DNA from: an uncultured Blautia sp.
Lineage (GTDB): Bacteria; Bacillota; Clostridia; Lachnospirales; Lachnospiraceae
DNA length: 41,863 nt
Reading direction: 5' to 3'
NCBI GenBank assembly: GCA_902476765.1
Contig: CABSEJ010000010.1
Coordinates: forward strand, 1-41,863
Below the pieces are notes generated by a model. The model made no database searches. It worked only from the letters and a program-made list of their open reading frames with translations, and was not told the DNA's origin. The translations under genes were made by a program, and so were the position numbers. Positions 33,911 to 41,863 of this stretch are shown one piece after another. Within the stretch, counting starts at the first letter, position 1, and the number at the start of each line of letters is the position of its first letter.

Positions 33911-35239
33911 ATGGCTGTAAATGACTGGAATAATCTGGGAAGAGATGTGAAGGACATTGTACAGAATGCAATAGATACCGGGGATTTCGGCAGATTGAAC
34001 CGGGATTTAGGAGTTACCCTGGAGAACGCCCTGGGAAATGTGGCGGAAAGCCTGCGAAACGGAATGAGAAACGGAAGAAATGGAATGGGCGGCCCGGATC
34101 CTCAGCCGGGACCCCAAGGGGGCCAGGGGGCTTACGGGACAATGGGAAGTACAGGACCTTACGGAGAAGAAGGTCCAACGCCATACGGCCCGGGAAATGG
34201 ATTTAGTAAAAACTACAGCTACCGGCCTTTCGGAGGCTACAGAAGCTGGGCTCAGTCTAAGAGATACCAGGAAGCCAGAGAAGAGTTTGCTTTGTTTGTA
34301 AATACCGGATGGGCCAGGGCCCTGGGCATTTTATTCACCACCCTGGGAGTGGCCCTGACGATTATGTTTGGCCTGACCACAGTTACCTTCGGGCTGCTGT
34401 CTCTTTTTATAGCAGGGGTGGAGGCCAAGTTGGGTATCCTGATGGCAGTATTTGTGCCGGCCACGGTTCTGAGCCTTGTAATGGCTCTGTGCGGCAATAA
34501 CCTGCGTAAAAGGATTGGAAGGTTCCGCTCTTATGTAAAGACCCTGAACGGAAAGCCTTACGGCAACATTCGGGAGCTGGCTAAAAATGCAGGGAAATCC
34601 GAAAGCTTTGTCCGCAAAGATTTAAAGAAAATGATAAAAAAGAGAATGTTCCTGGAGGGACATCTGGATAAAGAAGAAACCTGTCTGATTGCAAGCGACG
34701 AAGCTTTTGCCCAATATCAGCAGACAGCGGAAAACATAGAAAAGCAAAAGGCCCAGGAGGCAAAAAAACCAGAGAAGGAGCTGTCTGAGGAGGCCAGAAA
34801 AATTATCCAAGAGGGTAACCGTTATATTGAGGAAATCCGCAGAAGCAATGATGCTATTCCGGGAGTGGAGATTTCCAATAAGATGTATCATCTGGAAAAT
34901 GTTATCCGCAGAATTTTCCAGAGGGTGGAGCAGCATCCGGAGCTGATTGATGATTTGCATAAATTCATGGATTATTACCTGCCCACCACCATGAAACTGC
35001 TCAATGCTTATGAAGAGCTGGACAAGCAGGATATGGAAGGAGAAAATATTTCCAGCGCCAAGCAGGAAATTGAAAATACTTTGGACACTATAAACACAGC
35101 CTTTGAGAATCTTCTGGACAGTTTTTATAAAGAGACGGCCTGGGATGTTTCTACGGATATATCTGTTTTAAAGACCATGCTGGCCCAGGAGGGCCTTACC
35201 GGAAAAGACGATTTTAAAGGAAAGGAAAAAGAATCATGA
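33911..35239 (+). CDS. XpaC-like membrane protein (5-bromo-4-chloroindolyl phosphate hydrolysis family)
   Basis: A 442-residue protein. Residues 1-55 are charged and helical, and 56-105 form a Gly/Pro-rich linker. Two hydrophobic segments follow at about 136-170 and 174-195. The C-terminal half is a helical cytoplasmic domain with a helix-turn-helix-like stretch (GNIRELAKNAGKSESFVRKD) and long coiled regions. XpaC-type genes are regularly paired with telA, as here, where the ATG of telA overlaps this stop. The exact role is unknown; cell-envelope stress or toxic-compound tolerance is the usual suggestion. I took ATG 33911 after GAGGAG, not the poorer ATG at 33872. Confidence 0.82.
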   Translation: MAVNDWNNLGRDVKDIVQNAIDTGDFGRLNRDLGVTLENALGNVAESLRNGMRNGRNGMGGPDPQPGPQGGQGAYGTMGSTGPYGEEGPTPYGPGNGFSKNYSYRPFGGYRSWAQSKRYQEAREEFALFVNTGWARALGILFTTLGVALTIMFGLTTVTFGLLSLFIAGVEAKLGILMAVFVPATVLSLVMALCGNNLRKRIGRFRSYVKTLNGKPYGNIRELAKNAGKSESFVRKDLKKMIKKRMFLEGHLDKEETCLIASDEAFAQYQQTAENIEKQKAQEAKKPEKELSEEARKIIQEGNRYIEEIRRSNDAIPGVEISNKMYHLENVIRRIFQRVEQHPELIDDLHKFMDYYLPTTMKLLNAYEELDKQDMEGENISSAKQEIENTLDTINTAFENLLDSFYKETAWDVSTDISVLKTMLAQEGLTGKDDFKGKEKES

Positions 35240-36375
35240 GCGATGAATTAAAGGATTTTACTGTAACCCCCACGTTGACCTTTGAGCCTTTGAAGGAGGA
35301 GGCCCCGGTGGCCCCGGTGAAGGAAGAGCCGCCTCAGCCTAAAATGGACGACAGCATTTTATCTCCCCAGGAGCGGAAAATGGTGGAGGATTTTTCCAAG
35401 CAGATTGACATCCGCAACTCTGCAGCCATTCTTCAGTATGGGGCGGGAACCCAGAAAAAGATGGCGGATTTTTCCGAGGAAGCTCTGGACAAGGTGCGTA
35501 CCAAGGACTTAGGAGAAGTAGGAGACTTACTGGAAAATGTAGTATCTGAGCTGAAAAATTTTGATGCTGAGGAAGAGCGCAAAGGCATCATGGGATTTTT
35601 CAAAAAAGGCACAGATAAACTTCAATCCCTGAAAAATAAATACTCTAAGGCGGAAGCCAATATCAATAAGATTGTGGAAATGCTGGAAAAGCACCAGATT
35701 CAGCTGATGAAGGATGCGGCCACCATGGATAAAATGTATGAGCTGAACCTGAATTATTTTAAAGAACTTTCTATGTATATTCTGGCGGGAAAGAAAAAAC
35801 TGGAGGAAATCCGTTCCACAGAGCTTCCCCAGCTTCTCAGCAAAGCTCAGTCTACCAATCTGCCGGAGGACGCTCAGGCTGCCAAGGATTTGGACTCTCT
35901 CTGCGACCGCTTTGAGAAGAAAATCCATGATCTGGAGCTGACCCGTATGATAGCTATTCAGACAGCGCCCCAGATTCGTCTGGTGCAGGGAAATGATACT
36001 CTGATGGCAGAAAAAATACAGTCTACCATTGTAAATACCATTCCTCTCTGGAAAAGCCAGATGGTTATTGCACTGGGCGTAGCACACTCCACAGAAGCAG
36101 CCAGAGCCCAGAGAGAGGTTACTGATATGACCAATGCTTTGCTGCAGAAAAATGCAGAATCCTTAAAAATGGCTACCCTGGAAGCAGCCAGAGAGTCTGG
36201 ACGTGGGATTGTGGATATAGAAACGCTGAAGAAGACCAACGAATCTTTGATAAGCACTTTTGACGAAGTGATGAATATTCAGAGAGAGGGACGGGAAAAG
36301 AGAAGAGCTGCGGAAGCGGAGATGTACCGTCTGGAAGGAGAACTGAAGCAAAAGCTGCTGCAGATTCAGGGATAG
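35236..36375 (+). CDS. TelA-like toxic anion resistance protein
   Basis: A 379-residue, almost all-helical cytoplasmic protein of the TelA/KlaA family, which is linked to tellurite and other anion or antimicrobial tolerance by an unknown mechanism. Family blocks include a central RKGIMGFFKKGTDKLQSLKNKY, VEMLEKHQIQLMKD and, near the end, ALLQKNAESLKMATLEAARES with GIVDIETLKKTNESLISTFDEV. The first 40 residues are Pro/Glu-rich. The start overlaps the xpaC stop (ATGA), so the two are translated together. The ispG gene follows 21 bases later. Confidence 0.9.
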   Translation: MSDELKDFTVTPTLTFEPLKEEAPVAPVKEEPPQPKMDDSILSPQERKMVEDFSKQIDIRNSAAILQYGAGTQKKMADFSEEALDKVRTKDLGEVGDLLENVVSELKNFDAEEERKGIMGFFKKGTDKLQSLKNKYSKAEANINKIVEMLEKHQIQLMKDAATMDKMYELNLNYFKELSMYILAGKKKLEEIRSTELPQLLSKAQSTNLPEDAQAAKDLDSLCDRFEKKIHDLELTRMIAIQTAPQIRLVQGNDTLMAEKIQSTIVNTIPLWKSQMVIALGVAHSTEAARAQREVTDMTNALLQKNAESLKMATLEAARESGRGIVDIETLKKTNESLISTFDEVMNIQREGREKRRAAEAEMYRLEGELKQKLLQIQG

Positions 36376-36396
36376 ATTCCGGAAGGAGGAAAAGTT

Positions 36397-37449
36397 ATGT
36401 ATCGGGACCATACCAGAGTAGTGCAGATCGGAGACCGGAAAATCGGCGGGGGAAACCCCATTCTCATCCAGTCTATGACTAATACAAAAACAGAAGATGT
36501 GAAGGCTACGGTAAAGCAGATACTGGATTTAGAGGCGGCAGGCTGCGAAATTATACGCTGTACCGTGCCAACGCAGGAGGCTGCCGACGCTCTCAGGGAG
36601 ATTAAAAAGCAGATACACATCCCTCTGGTGGCGGACATTCATTTTGATTATAAAATGGCCATAGCGGCCATGGAAAACGGTGCGGATAAAATCCGTATCA
36701 ATCCGGGAAACATTGGGGGAAAAGAGAAGATTAAGGCTGTGGTAGACACAGCCAGAGAACGGAATATTCCCATTCGTGTAGGCGTAAACAGCGGCTCCCT
36801 GGAAAAGGAGCTGGTGGAAAAATACCAGGGTGTCACAGCAGAGGGGCTGGTGGAAAGCGCCCTGGATAAGGTGAAAATCATTGAGGATTTAGGCTATGAC
36901 AATCTGGTTATCAGCATTAAATCTTCGGATGTGATGATGTGCGCAAAGGCCCATGAGCTGCTGGCCGCCCAGTCCTCCTATCCGCTTCATGTGGGGATTA
37001 CAGAGGCGGGGACCCTGTATTCGGGAAATATAAAATCAGCGGTGGGGCTGGGGATTATCCTGTACCAGGGAATCGGTGATACTATCCGGGTATCCCTTAC
37101 CGGGGATCCGGTGGAAGAGATTAAATCTGCCAAGAGAATCCTGAAAACCCTGAAGCTGAGAACCGGAGGCGTGGAAGTGGTATCCTGTCCCACCTGCGGC
37201 AGGACCCAGATAGATTTAATCGGTCTGGCCAACCAGGTAGAAACTATGGTACAGCAGTATCCTCTGGATATTAAGGTGGCTGTCATGGGCTGTGTGGTAA
37301 ACGGCCCGGGAGAAGCCAGAGAGGCTGACATCGGAATTGCAGGAGGAAAGGGCGTAGGACTTTTGATAAAGAAAGGCGAAATCATAAAAAAAGTGCCGGA
37401 AGTACAGCTTCTGGATACCCTTCGCCAAGAACTGGAAAATTGGAATTAA
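36397..37449 (+). CDS. ispG: 4-hydroxy-3-methylbut-2-en-1-yl diphosphate synthase
   Basis: A 350-residue IspG (GcpE), the iron-sulfur enzyme of the non-mevalonate isoprenoid pathway that makes HMBPP from MEcPP. The length is typical of bacteria. Landmarks are a barrel start IQSMTNTKTED, LVADIHFDY, RINPGNIG and RVGVNSGSLE. The cluster ligands are in SCPTCGRTQ and VMGCVVNGPGEA. A ribosome site GGAAGGAGG precedes the ATG, and polC follows 18 bases later. In many Clostridia ispG and polC are neighbours downstream of dxr and rseP; here xpaC/telA occupy the upstream place. Confidence 0.97.
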   Translation: MYRDHTRVVQIGDRKIGGGNPILIQSMTNTKTEDVKATVKQILDLEAAGCEIIRCTVPTQEAADALREIKKQIHIPLVADIHFDYKMAIAAMENGADKIRINPGNIGGKEKIKAVVDTARERNIPIRVGVNSGSLEKELVEKYQGVTAEGLVESALDKVKIIEDLGYDNLVISIKSSDVMMCAKAHELLAAQSSYPLHVGITEAGTLYSGNIKSAVGLGIILYQGIGDTIRVSLTGDPVEEIKSAKRILKTLKLRTGGVEVVSCPTCGRTQIDLIGLANQVETMVQQYPLDIKVAVMGCVVNGPGEAREADIGIAGGKGVGLLIKKGEIIKKVPEVQLLDTLRQELENWN

Positions 37450-37467
37450 ACAGGGAGGCATTGCTTC

Positions 37468-40400
37468 ATGGAAAAAGAATTTCTGGATGTTTTCCGGAAT
37501 CTGGAGTTAAAAGGAGAGCTTCGGGCTCTGCTGGAAGAGGTGGAGGTAACCAAGATTTCCATTAACCGGAGAAAGGATTACATCAGAATTTATATCCGCA
37601 GCAGGCAGTGGATTCACAAGAAGCATATCTATGCATTGGAGAAGGCCATTGCGTCTCAGTGCTTCCGGGGAGTACCTATGACGGTAAAGATACTGGAAAG
37701 ATTTTCTCTTTCCAGTCAGTACACCCCGGAGCTGTTTCTGGACGCATACCGCTCCTCCATGGCCCTGGAGTTGAAACATTACAGCATTCTGGTCTTTAAT
37801 ATGTTCCGGAATGCTGTTATTACGTTTCCCCGGGAGGACACCATGCATATGGTTCTTGTATCCAATGTGCTGGCCAGGAGTAAAGAGGAAGAACTGATTC
37901 ATTACATAGAAAAGGTGTTCTGCGAGCGCTGTGAGTTTTCGCTCAAGGTGGAAACAGAATACCGGGAGACCGGGGAGAGTAAGACCAGGAGAAACAGCGA
38001 TATTCAGCTGCAGCAGGAAGCTGCCCATATCGTGGAAATGTCTTCTTTCGGAAAGGGAAAAGAGGAAAATCCGGAACTGGATGAAGGAATGGCAGAACAG
38101 GAAAAAAGCAGGGAAAAAACAGAAGGGGCTGCCGGAAAGAAGGGAGGAAAGAAGACCTCCGGAGAAGGAAAAGCTTCATCCAAAGCTTCCGAAAACAAAG
38201 AGAAAAAGGAAGGATTTAAAAGCGGCAAGGCGGAAAAAGGAAGAGCTAAGGGCGATAGGAGCTTTTCTGATTTCAGGCGCAGCGTAAAGCGCTCTGATAA
38301 CCCGGATGTGTTGTACGGAAGGGACTTTGAGGACGAGGCAATTCCTCTGGAATCCATTCAAAGTGAGATGGGAGAGGTATGCGTTCGTGGCCAGATAATG
38401 ACTCTGGAAAAGAGAGAAATCCGAAATGAAAAAACCATCATTATTTTTTCCATTACCGATTTTTCTGATTCCATTACCGTAAAAATGTTTGCCAGAAATG
38501 ACCAGGTGGAGGAGATTACTCAGGGAGTAAAGGAGAAGGCCTTTGTAAAGCTGAAGGGAGTCACTACCATTGACCGTTACGACAGCGAGCTGACTATTGG
38601 TTCTGTGGTGGGAATCAAGAAGATTCCCAGCTTTGAGAACGGCCGCAGCGACAACAGCCCGGAAAAGCGGGTGGAGCTGCACTGCCATACCAAAATGAGC
38701 GATATGGACGGGGTGTCTGATGCTAAAGCCCTTATCAAACGTGCCTATGAGTGGGGCCATAAAGCCATTGCCATTACAGACCATGGTGTGGTCCAGGCTT
38801 TCCCTGAAGCCAATCACTGCTTCGACGCCTGGGGCGGTGTGGTTCCCCAGGATGCGGATTTCAAAGTGATTTACGGCATGGAGGCCTACCTGGTAGACGA
38901 TTTAAAGGGCATTGTCCAGAACAGCAAAGGGCAGACCCTGCGTCAGACCTATGTGGTCTTTGATATTGAGACAACAGGCTTTTCCGCTATGAAGGATAAG
39001 ATTATTGAAATCGGTGCTGTCCGGGTAGAGGAAGGGAAGATTACAGGCAGGTTTTCAGAGTTTGTAAACCCCAGAATTCCCATTCCCTTCCGTATCCAGC
39101 AGCTTACCAGTATCAATGACAGTATGGTGGCGGAGGCCCCGCCTATAGAGGAGATTCTGCCTAAGTTTGAGGAATTTTGCCGAGGTGCGGTGATGGTGGC
39201 CCATAATGCAGAATTTGATATGAGCTTTATCAAGAAAAACTATGAGGATTTAGGGATAGAGCGGGAGGATACTATTCTGGATACTGTGGGTATGGCCCGG
39301 TTCCTTCTTCCTCAGCTGAACCGTTTCAAGCTGGATACTGTGGCCAAGGCTGTAGGGGTGTCTCTGGAACATCACCATCGGGCAGTGGACGATGCAGCCT
39401 GTACGGCAGATATTTTCCTGAAATTTATCCAGATGTGTGAGGACAGAGATATTTTCACTCTGGATGAACTAAATGAAAAGGGAGCTGTGTCCGTAGAATC
39501 CGTGCAGAAAATGCCTACTTATCACGCCATTATTCTGGCCAAAAATGATACGGGAAGAGTAAATCTGTACCATTTGGTTTCAGATTCCCATTTGATATAT
39601 TACCACCGCAGGCCCAGGGTGCCGAAGAGTCTGTTTTTGAAATATCAGGAAGGACTGATTATCGGCTCCGCCTGTGAGGCCGGGGAATTATACCAGGCTG
39701 TGCTAAACGGAAGACCAGATGCGGAGATAGCCAGACTTGTGAATTTTTATGATTATCTGGAAATCCAGCCCATTGGAAATAATGCTTTTATGCTCCGGGA
39801 TGAGGATAGATCGGACATTAACACAGAGGAAGATTTGCAGGAGATTAACCGGAAGATTGTGAAGCTGGGAGAGGCCTTTAACAAACCGGTTGTGGCTACC
39901 TGTGACGTTCATTTTCTGGATCCGGAAGACGAGGTGTACCGGAGGATTATTATGGCGGGAAAAGGCTTTGATGATGCAGACCAGCAGGCGCCGCTGTACT
40001 TGCGGACCACAGAAGAGATGCTGGATGAATTTGCCTATTTGGGGAGGGAAAAAGCAGAAGAAATTGTCATTACCAATCCCAATAAAATAGCAGATATGGT
40101 GGAGAAGATTTCTCCTATCCATAAGGGAAAGTGTCCCCCTGTTATTGAGAATTCAGACGCCATGCTCCGGGAAATCTGCTACAACAAGGCCCATGAAATC
40201 TACGGAGAAAATCTTCCTGAGCCGGTGGAAAAAAGACTGGAGAGAGAGCTGAATTCTATTATTTCTAACGGCTATGCGGTTATGTATATGATTGCCCAGA
40301 AACTGGTGTGGAAGAGTAACAGCGACGGTTATCTGGTAGGCTCCCGTGGTTCTGTAGGGTCCTCTTTTGCGGCTACCATGTCAGGAATTACAGAGGTAAA

Positions 40401-41863
40401 TCCCCTAAGCCCGCACTACTACTGTAAGAAGTGTCATTATGCGGATTTTGACTCCCCGGAGGTAAGAGAGTATTCCGGAAGGGCAGGCTGCGATATGCCG
40501 GATAAGCGCTGTCCTGTCTGCGGGGAACCTCTGGTAAAGGAGGGCTTTGATATTCCCTTTGAAACCTTCCTGGGATTTAAGGGAGATAAGGAGCCGGATA
40601 TTGACTTGAACTTTTCCGGAGATTATCAGGGCAAGGCCCACCGGTATGTAGAGGTTATTTTTGGCGCAGGGCAGACCTTTAAGGCCGGAACCATAGGTAC
40701 CCTGGCAGAGAAGACGGCCTTCGGCTATGTGAAGAATTATTATGAGGAACACGGGCAGAGAAAACGCTACTGTGAGATAAACCGGATTGTTCAGGGCTGC
40801 ACCGGAGTCCGCAGGACTACAGGACAGCATCCGGGAGGTATTATAGTTCTGCCAATCGGCTGGGATATTGAAGAATTTACGCCGGTACAGCACCCGGCTA
40901 ATGATATGAGCAGCGATATTATAACCACCCATTTTGACTACCATTCCATTGATTCCAACTTGTTGAAGCTGGATATTCTGGGGCACGATGATCCTACCAT
41001 GATTCGTATGCTGGAAGACCTGACGGGAATCAATGCCAGGGAAATCCCACTGGACTCCAAGGAGGTTATGTCACTGTTTAAGGGAACCGAGGCCCTGGGC
41101 CTTACCCCTGAAGACATAAGGGGCTGCCCTCTGGGCTGTCTGGGAATTCCTGAGTTTGGAACAGACTTTGCTATGCAGATGTTAATTGACGCCAACCCCA
41201 CTTCCTTTTCAGATTTAGTCCGTATTTCCGGACTGTCTCACGGTACGGATGTGTGGCTGGGGAATGCTCAGGATTTGATTAAATCCGGTACGGCTACTAT
41301 CACCACCTGTATCTGTACCCGTGACGATATTATGATATATCTGATTAACAAAGGGCTGGAGCACGGACAGGCTTTTACTATTATGGAGAGTGTCCGAAAG
41401 GGCAAGGGCCTGAAGCCGGAGTGGGAAGAAGAAATGAAAAAACACGGGGTACCGGACTGGTATATCGGCTCCTGTAAAAAGATTAAATACATGTTCCCCA
41501 AAGCCCATGCGGCGGCCTATGTTATGATGGGATGGAGAATTGCTTACTGTAAAATTTTCTACCCCCTGGCCTATTATGCGGCTTATTTCAGCATCCGTGC
41601 CACTGCCTTTTCCTATGAGCTGATGTGTCAGGGAAAAGAGAAGCTGGAATATTTTATGGATGATTACGAGAAACGGAAGGATACCCTGAGCAAGAAGGAA
41701 CAGGATACCTATAAGGACATGAAGATTGTGCAGGAAATGTACGCCAGAGGCTTTGATTTTGTGCCTATTGATATTTACAAGGCCAATGCCCATACCTTCC
41801 AGATAGTGGAGGATAAGCTGATGCCTGCCCTGGATACCATAGAGGGACTGGGAGACAGGGCGG
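37468..41863 (+). CDS. polC: DNA polymerase III PolC-type alpha subunit (3' end cut by window)
   Basis: The main replicative polymerase of Firmicutes, about 1465 residues visible with no stop before the window edge. In order: an N-terminal domain, a Lys/Glu/Gly-rich low-complexity stretch (about 195-275), an OB fold (CVRGQIMTLEKREI), a PHP domain (ELHCHTKMSDMDGV) split by the proofreading exonuclease (VVFDIETTGF, then HHRAVDDA), the zinc-like Cys pairs YYCKKCHY and CPVCGEP, and the polymerase core with catalytic PDIDLNFSGDYQ and HFDYHSID/KLDILGHDDP. The start is ATG 37468, after GGGAGG. Only a short C-terminal end should be missing. Confidence 0.97.
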   Translation, partial: MEKEFLDVFRNLELKGELRALLEEVEVTKISINRRKDYIRIYIRSRQWIHKKHIYALEKAIASQCFRGVPMTVKILERFSLSSQYTPELFLDAYRSSMALELKHYSILVFNMFRNAVITFPREDTMHMVLVSNVLARSKEEELIHYIEKVFCERCEFSLKVETEYRETGESKTRRNSDIQLQQEAAHIVEMSSFGKGKEENPELDEGMAEQEKSREKTEGAAGKKGGKKTSGEGKASSKASENKEKKEGFKSGKAEKGRAKGDRSFSDFRRSVKRSDNPDVLYGRDFEDEAIPLESIQSEMGEVCVRGQIMTLEKREIRNEKTIIIFSITDFSDSITVKMFARNDQVEEITQGVKEKAFVKLKGVTTIDRYDSELTIGSVVGIKKIPSFENGRSDNSPEKRVELHCHTKMSDMDGVSDAKALIKRAYEWGHKAIAITDHGVVQAFPEANHCFDAWGGVVPQDADFKVIYGMEAYLVDDLKGIVQNSKGQTLRQTYVVFDIETTGFSAMKDKIIEIGAVRVEEGKITGRFSEFVNPRIPIPFRIQQLTSINDSMVAEAPPIEEILPKFEEFCRGAVMVAHNAEFDMSFIKKNYEDLGIEREDTILDTVGMARFLLPQLNRFKLDTVAKAVGVSLEHHHRAVDDAACTADIFLKFIQMCEDRDIFTLDELNEKGAVSVESVQKMPTYHAIILAKNDTGRVNLYHLVSDSHLIYYHRRPRVPKSLFLKYQEGLIIGSACEAGELYQAVLNGRPDAEIARLVNFYDYLEIQPIGNNAFMLRDEDRSDINTEEDLQEINRKIVKLGEAFNKPVVATCDVHFLDPEDEVYRRIIMAGKGFDDADQQAPLYLRTTEEMLDEFAYLGREKAEEIVITNPNKIADMVEKISPIHKGKCPPVIENSDAMLREICYNKAHEIYGENLPEPVEKRLERELNSIISNGYAVMYMIAQKLVWKSNSDGYLVGSRGSVGSSFAATMSGITEVNPLSPHYYCKKCHYADFDSPEVREYSGRAGCDMPDKRCPVCGEPLVKEGFDIPFETFLGFKGDKEPDIDLNFSGDYQGKAHRYVEVIFGAGQTFKAGTIGTLAEKTAFGYVKNYYEEHGQRKRYCEINRIVQGCTGVRRTTGQHPGGIIVLPIGWDIEEFTPVQHPANDMSSDIITTHFDYHSIDSNLLKLDILGHDDPTMIRMLEDLTGINAREIPLDSKEVMSLFKGTEALGLTPEDIRGCPLGCLGIPEFGTDFAMQMLIDANPTSFSDLVRISGLSHGTDVWLGNAQDLIKSGTATITTCICTRDDIMIYLINKGLEHGQAFTIMESVRKGKGLKPEWEEEMKKHGVPDWYIGSCKKIKYMFPKAHAAAYVMMGWRIAYCKIFYPLAYYAAYFSIRATAFSYELMCQGKEKLEYFMDDYEKRKDTLSKKEQDTYKDMKIVQEMYARGFDFVPIDIYKANAHTFQIVEDKLMPALDTIEGLGDRA

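Overview
The window reads as chromosome of a gut-type Clostridia, most likely Lachnospiraceae (Blautia-like). The reasons are moderate GC, strong AGGAGG ribosome sites, a PolC-type replicase next to ispG, YesM/YesN two-component control of sugar ABC transporters, and hairpin-rich intergenic repeats. Almost the whole window is coding. I see no rRNA, tRNA, CRISPR array, prophage or transposase gene.

Region 1 (171-11477) is the most unusual part. A minus-strand LacI-family regulator faces away from two plus-strand transcription units. The first holds a NagB-like isomerase/deaminase, a NagA-like deacetylase and a class II aldolase. The second holds an SsuCBA/nitrate-taurine-type ABC transporter (permease, ATPase, lipoprotein), then, past an attenuator-like hairpin, a PfkA-family kinase, a triosephosphate-isomerase homologue and a LarA-family (DUF2088) nickel-pincer enzyme. 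Together they look like a private copy of the route from an N-acetylhexosamine 6-phosphate to trioses. Several copies differ from the textbook enzymes at residues that hold phosphate or do chemistry, and the transporter is of a type used for small anions rather than sugars. Similar near-palindromic sites (core AACGTT) lie by the lacI promoter and the transporter promoter. I propose a dedicated pathway for a C6-modified amino sugar, for example a sulfonated or sulfated one. This is inference.

Region 2 (11581-12495, minus) is a DUF2935 ferritin-like helical protein. Region 3 (12789-27681) is an alpha-galactoside utilisation locus: MalE-type lipoprotein, two MalF/MalG-type permeases with a MITE-like insertion after the lipoprotein gene, GH97 and GH36 glycosidases, a YesM-type histidine kinase, a YesN-type AraC response regulator, a large DUF5107-TPR protein and an AllA-like cupin.

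Region 4 (27690-31464) starts with a 347-bp element of nested inverted repeats, followed by a VTC-domain protein, a frameshifted DUF4956 membrane protein and a Cthe_2159-type carbohydrate-binding lipoprotein. Region 5 (31472-33432) holds a divergent HxlR regulator/PNPOx-like flavoprotein pair and a branched-chain aminotransferase. Region 6 (33546-41863) has a promoter, two structured repeats in the leader, then xpaC, telA, ispG and polC, close enough to be one operon; polC runs off the window end.
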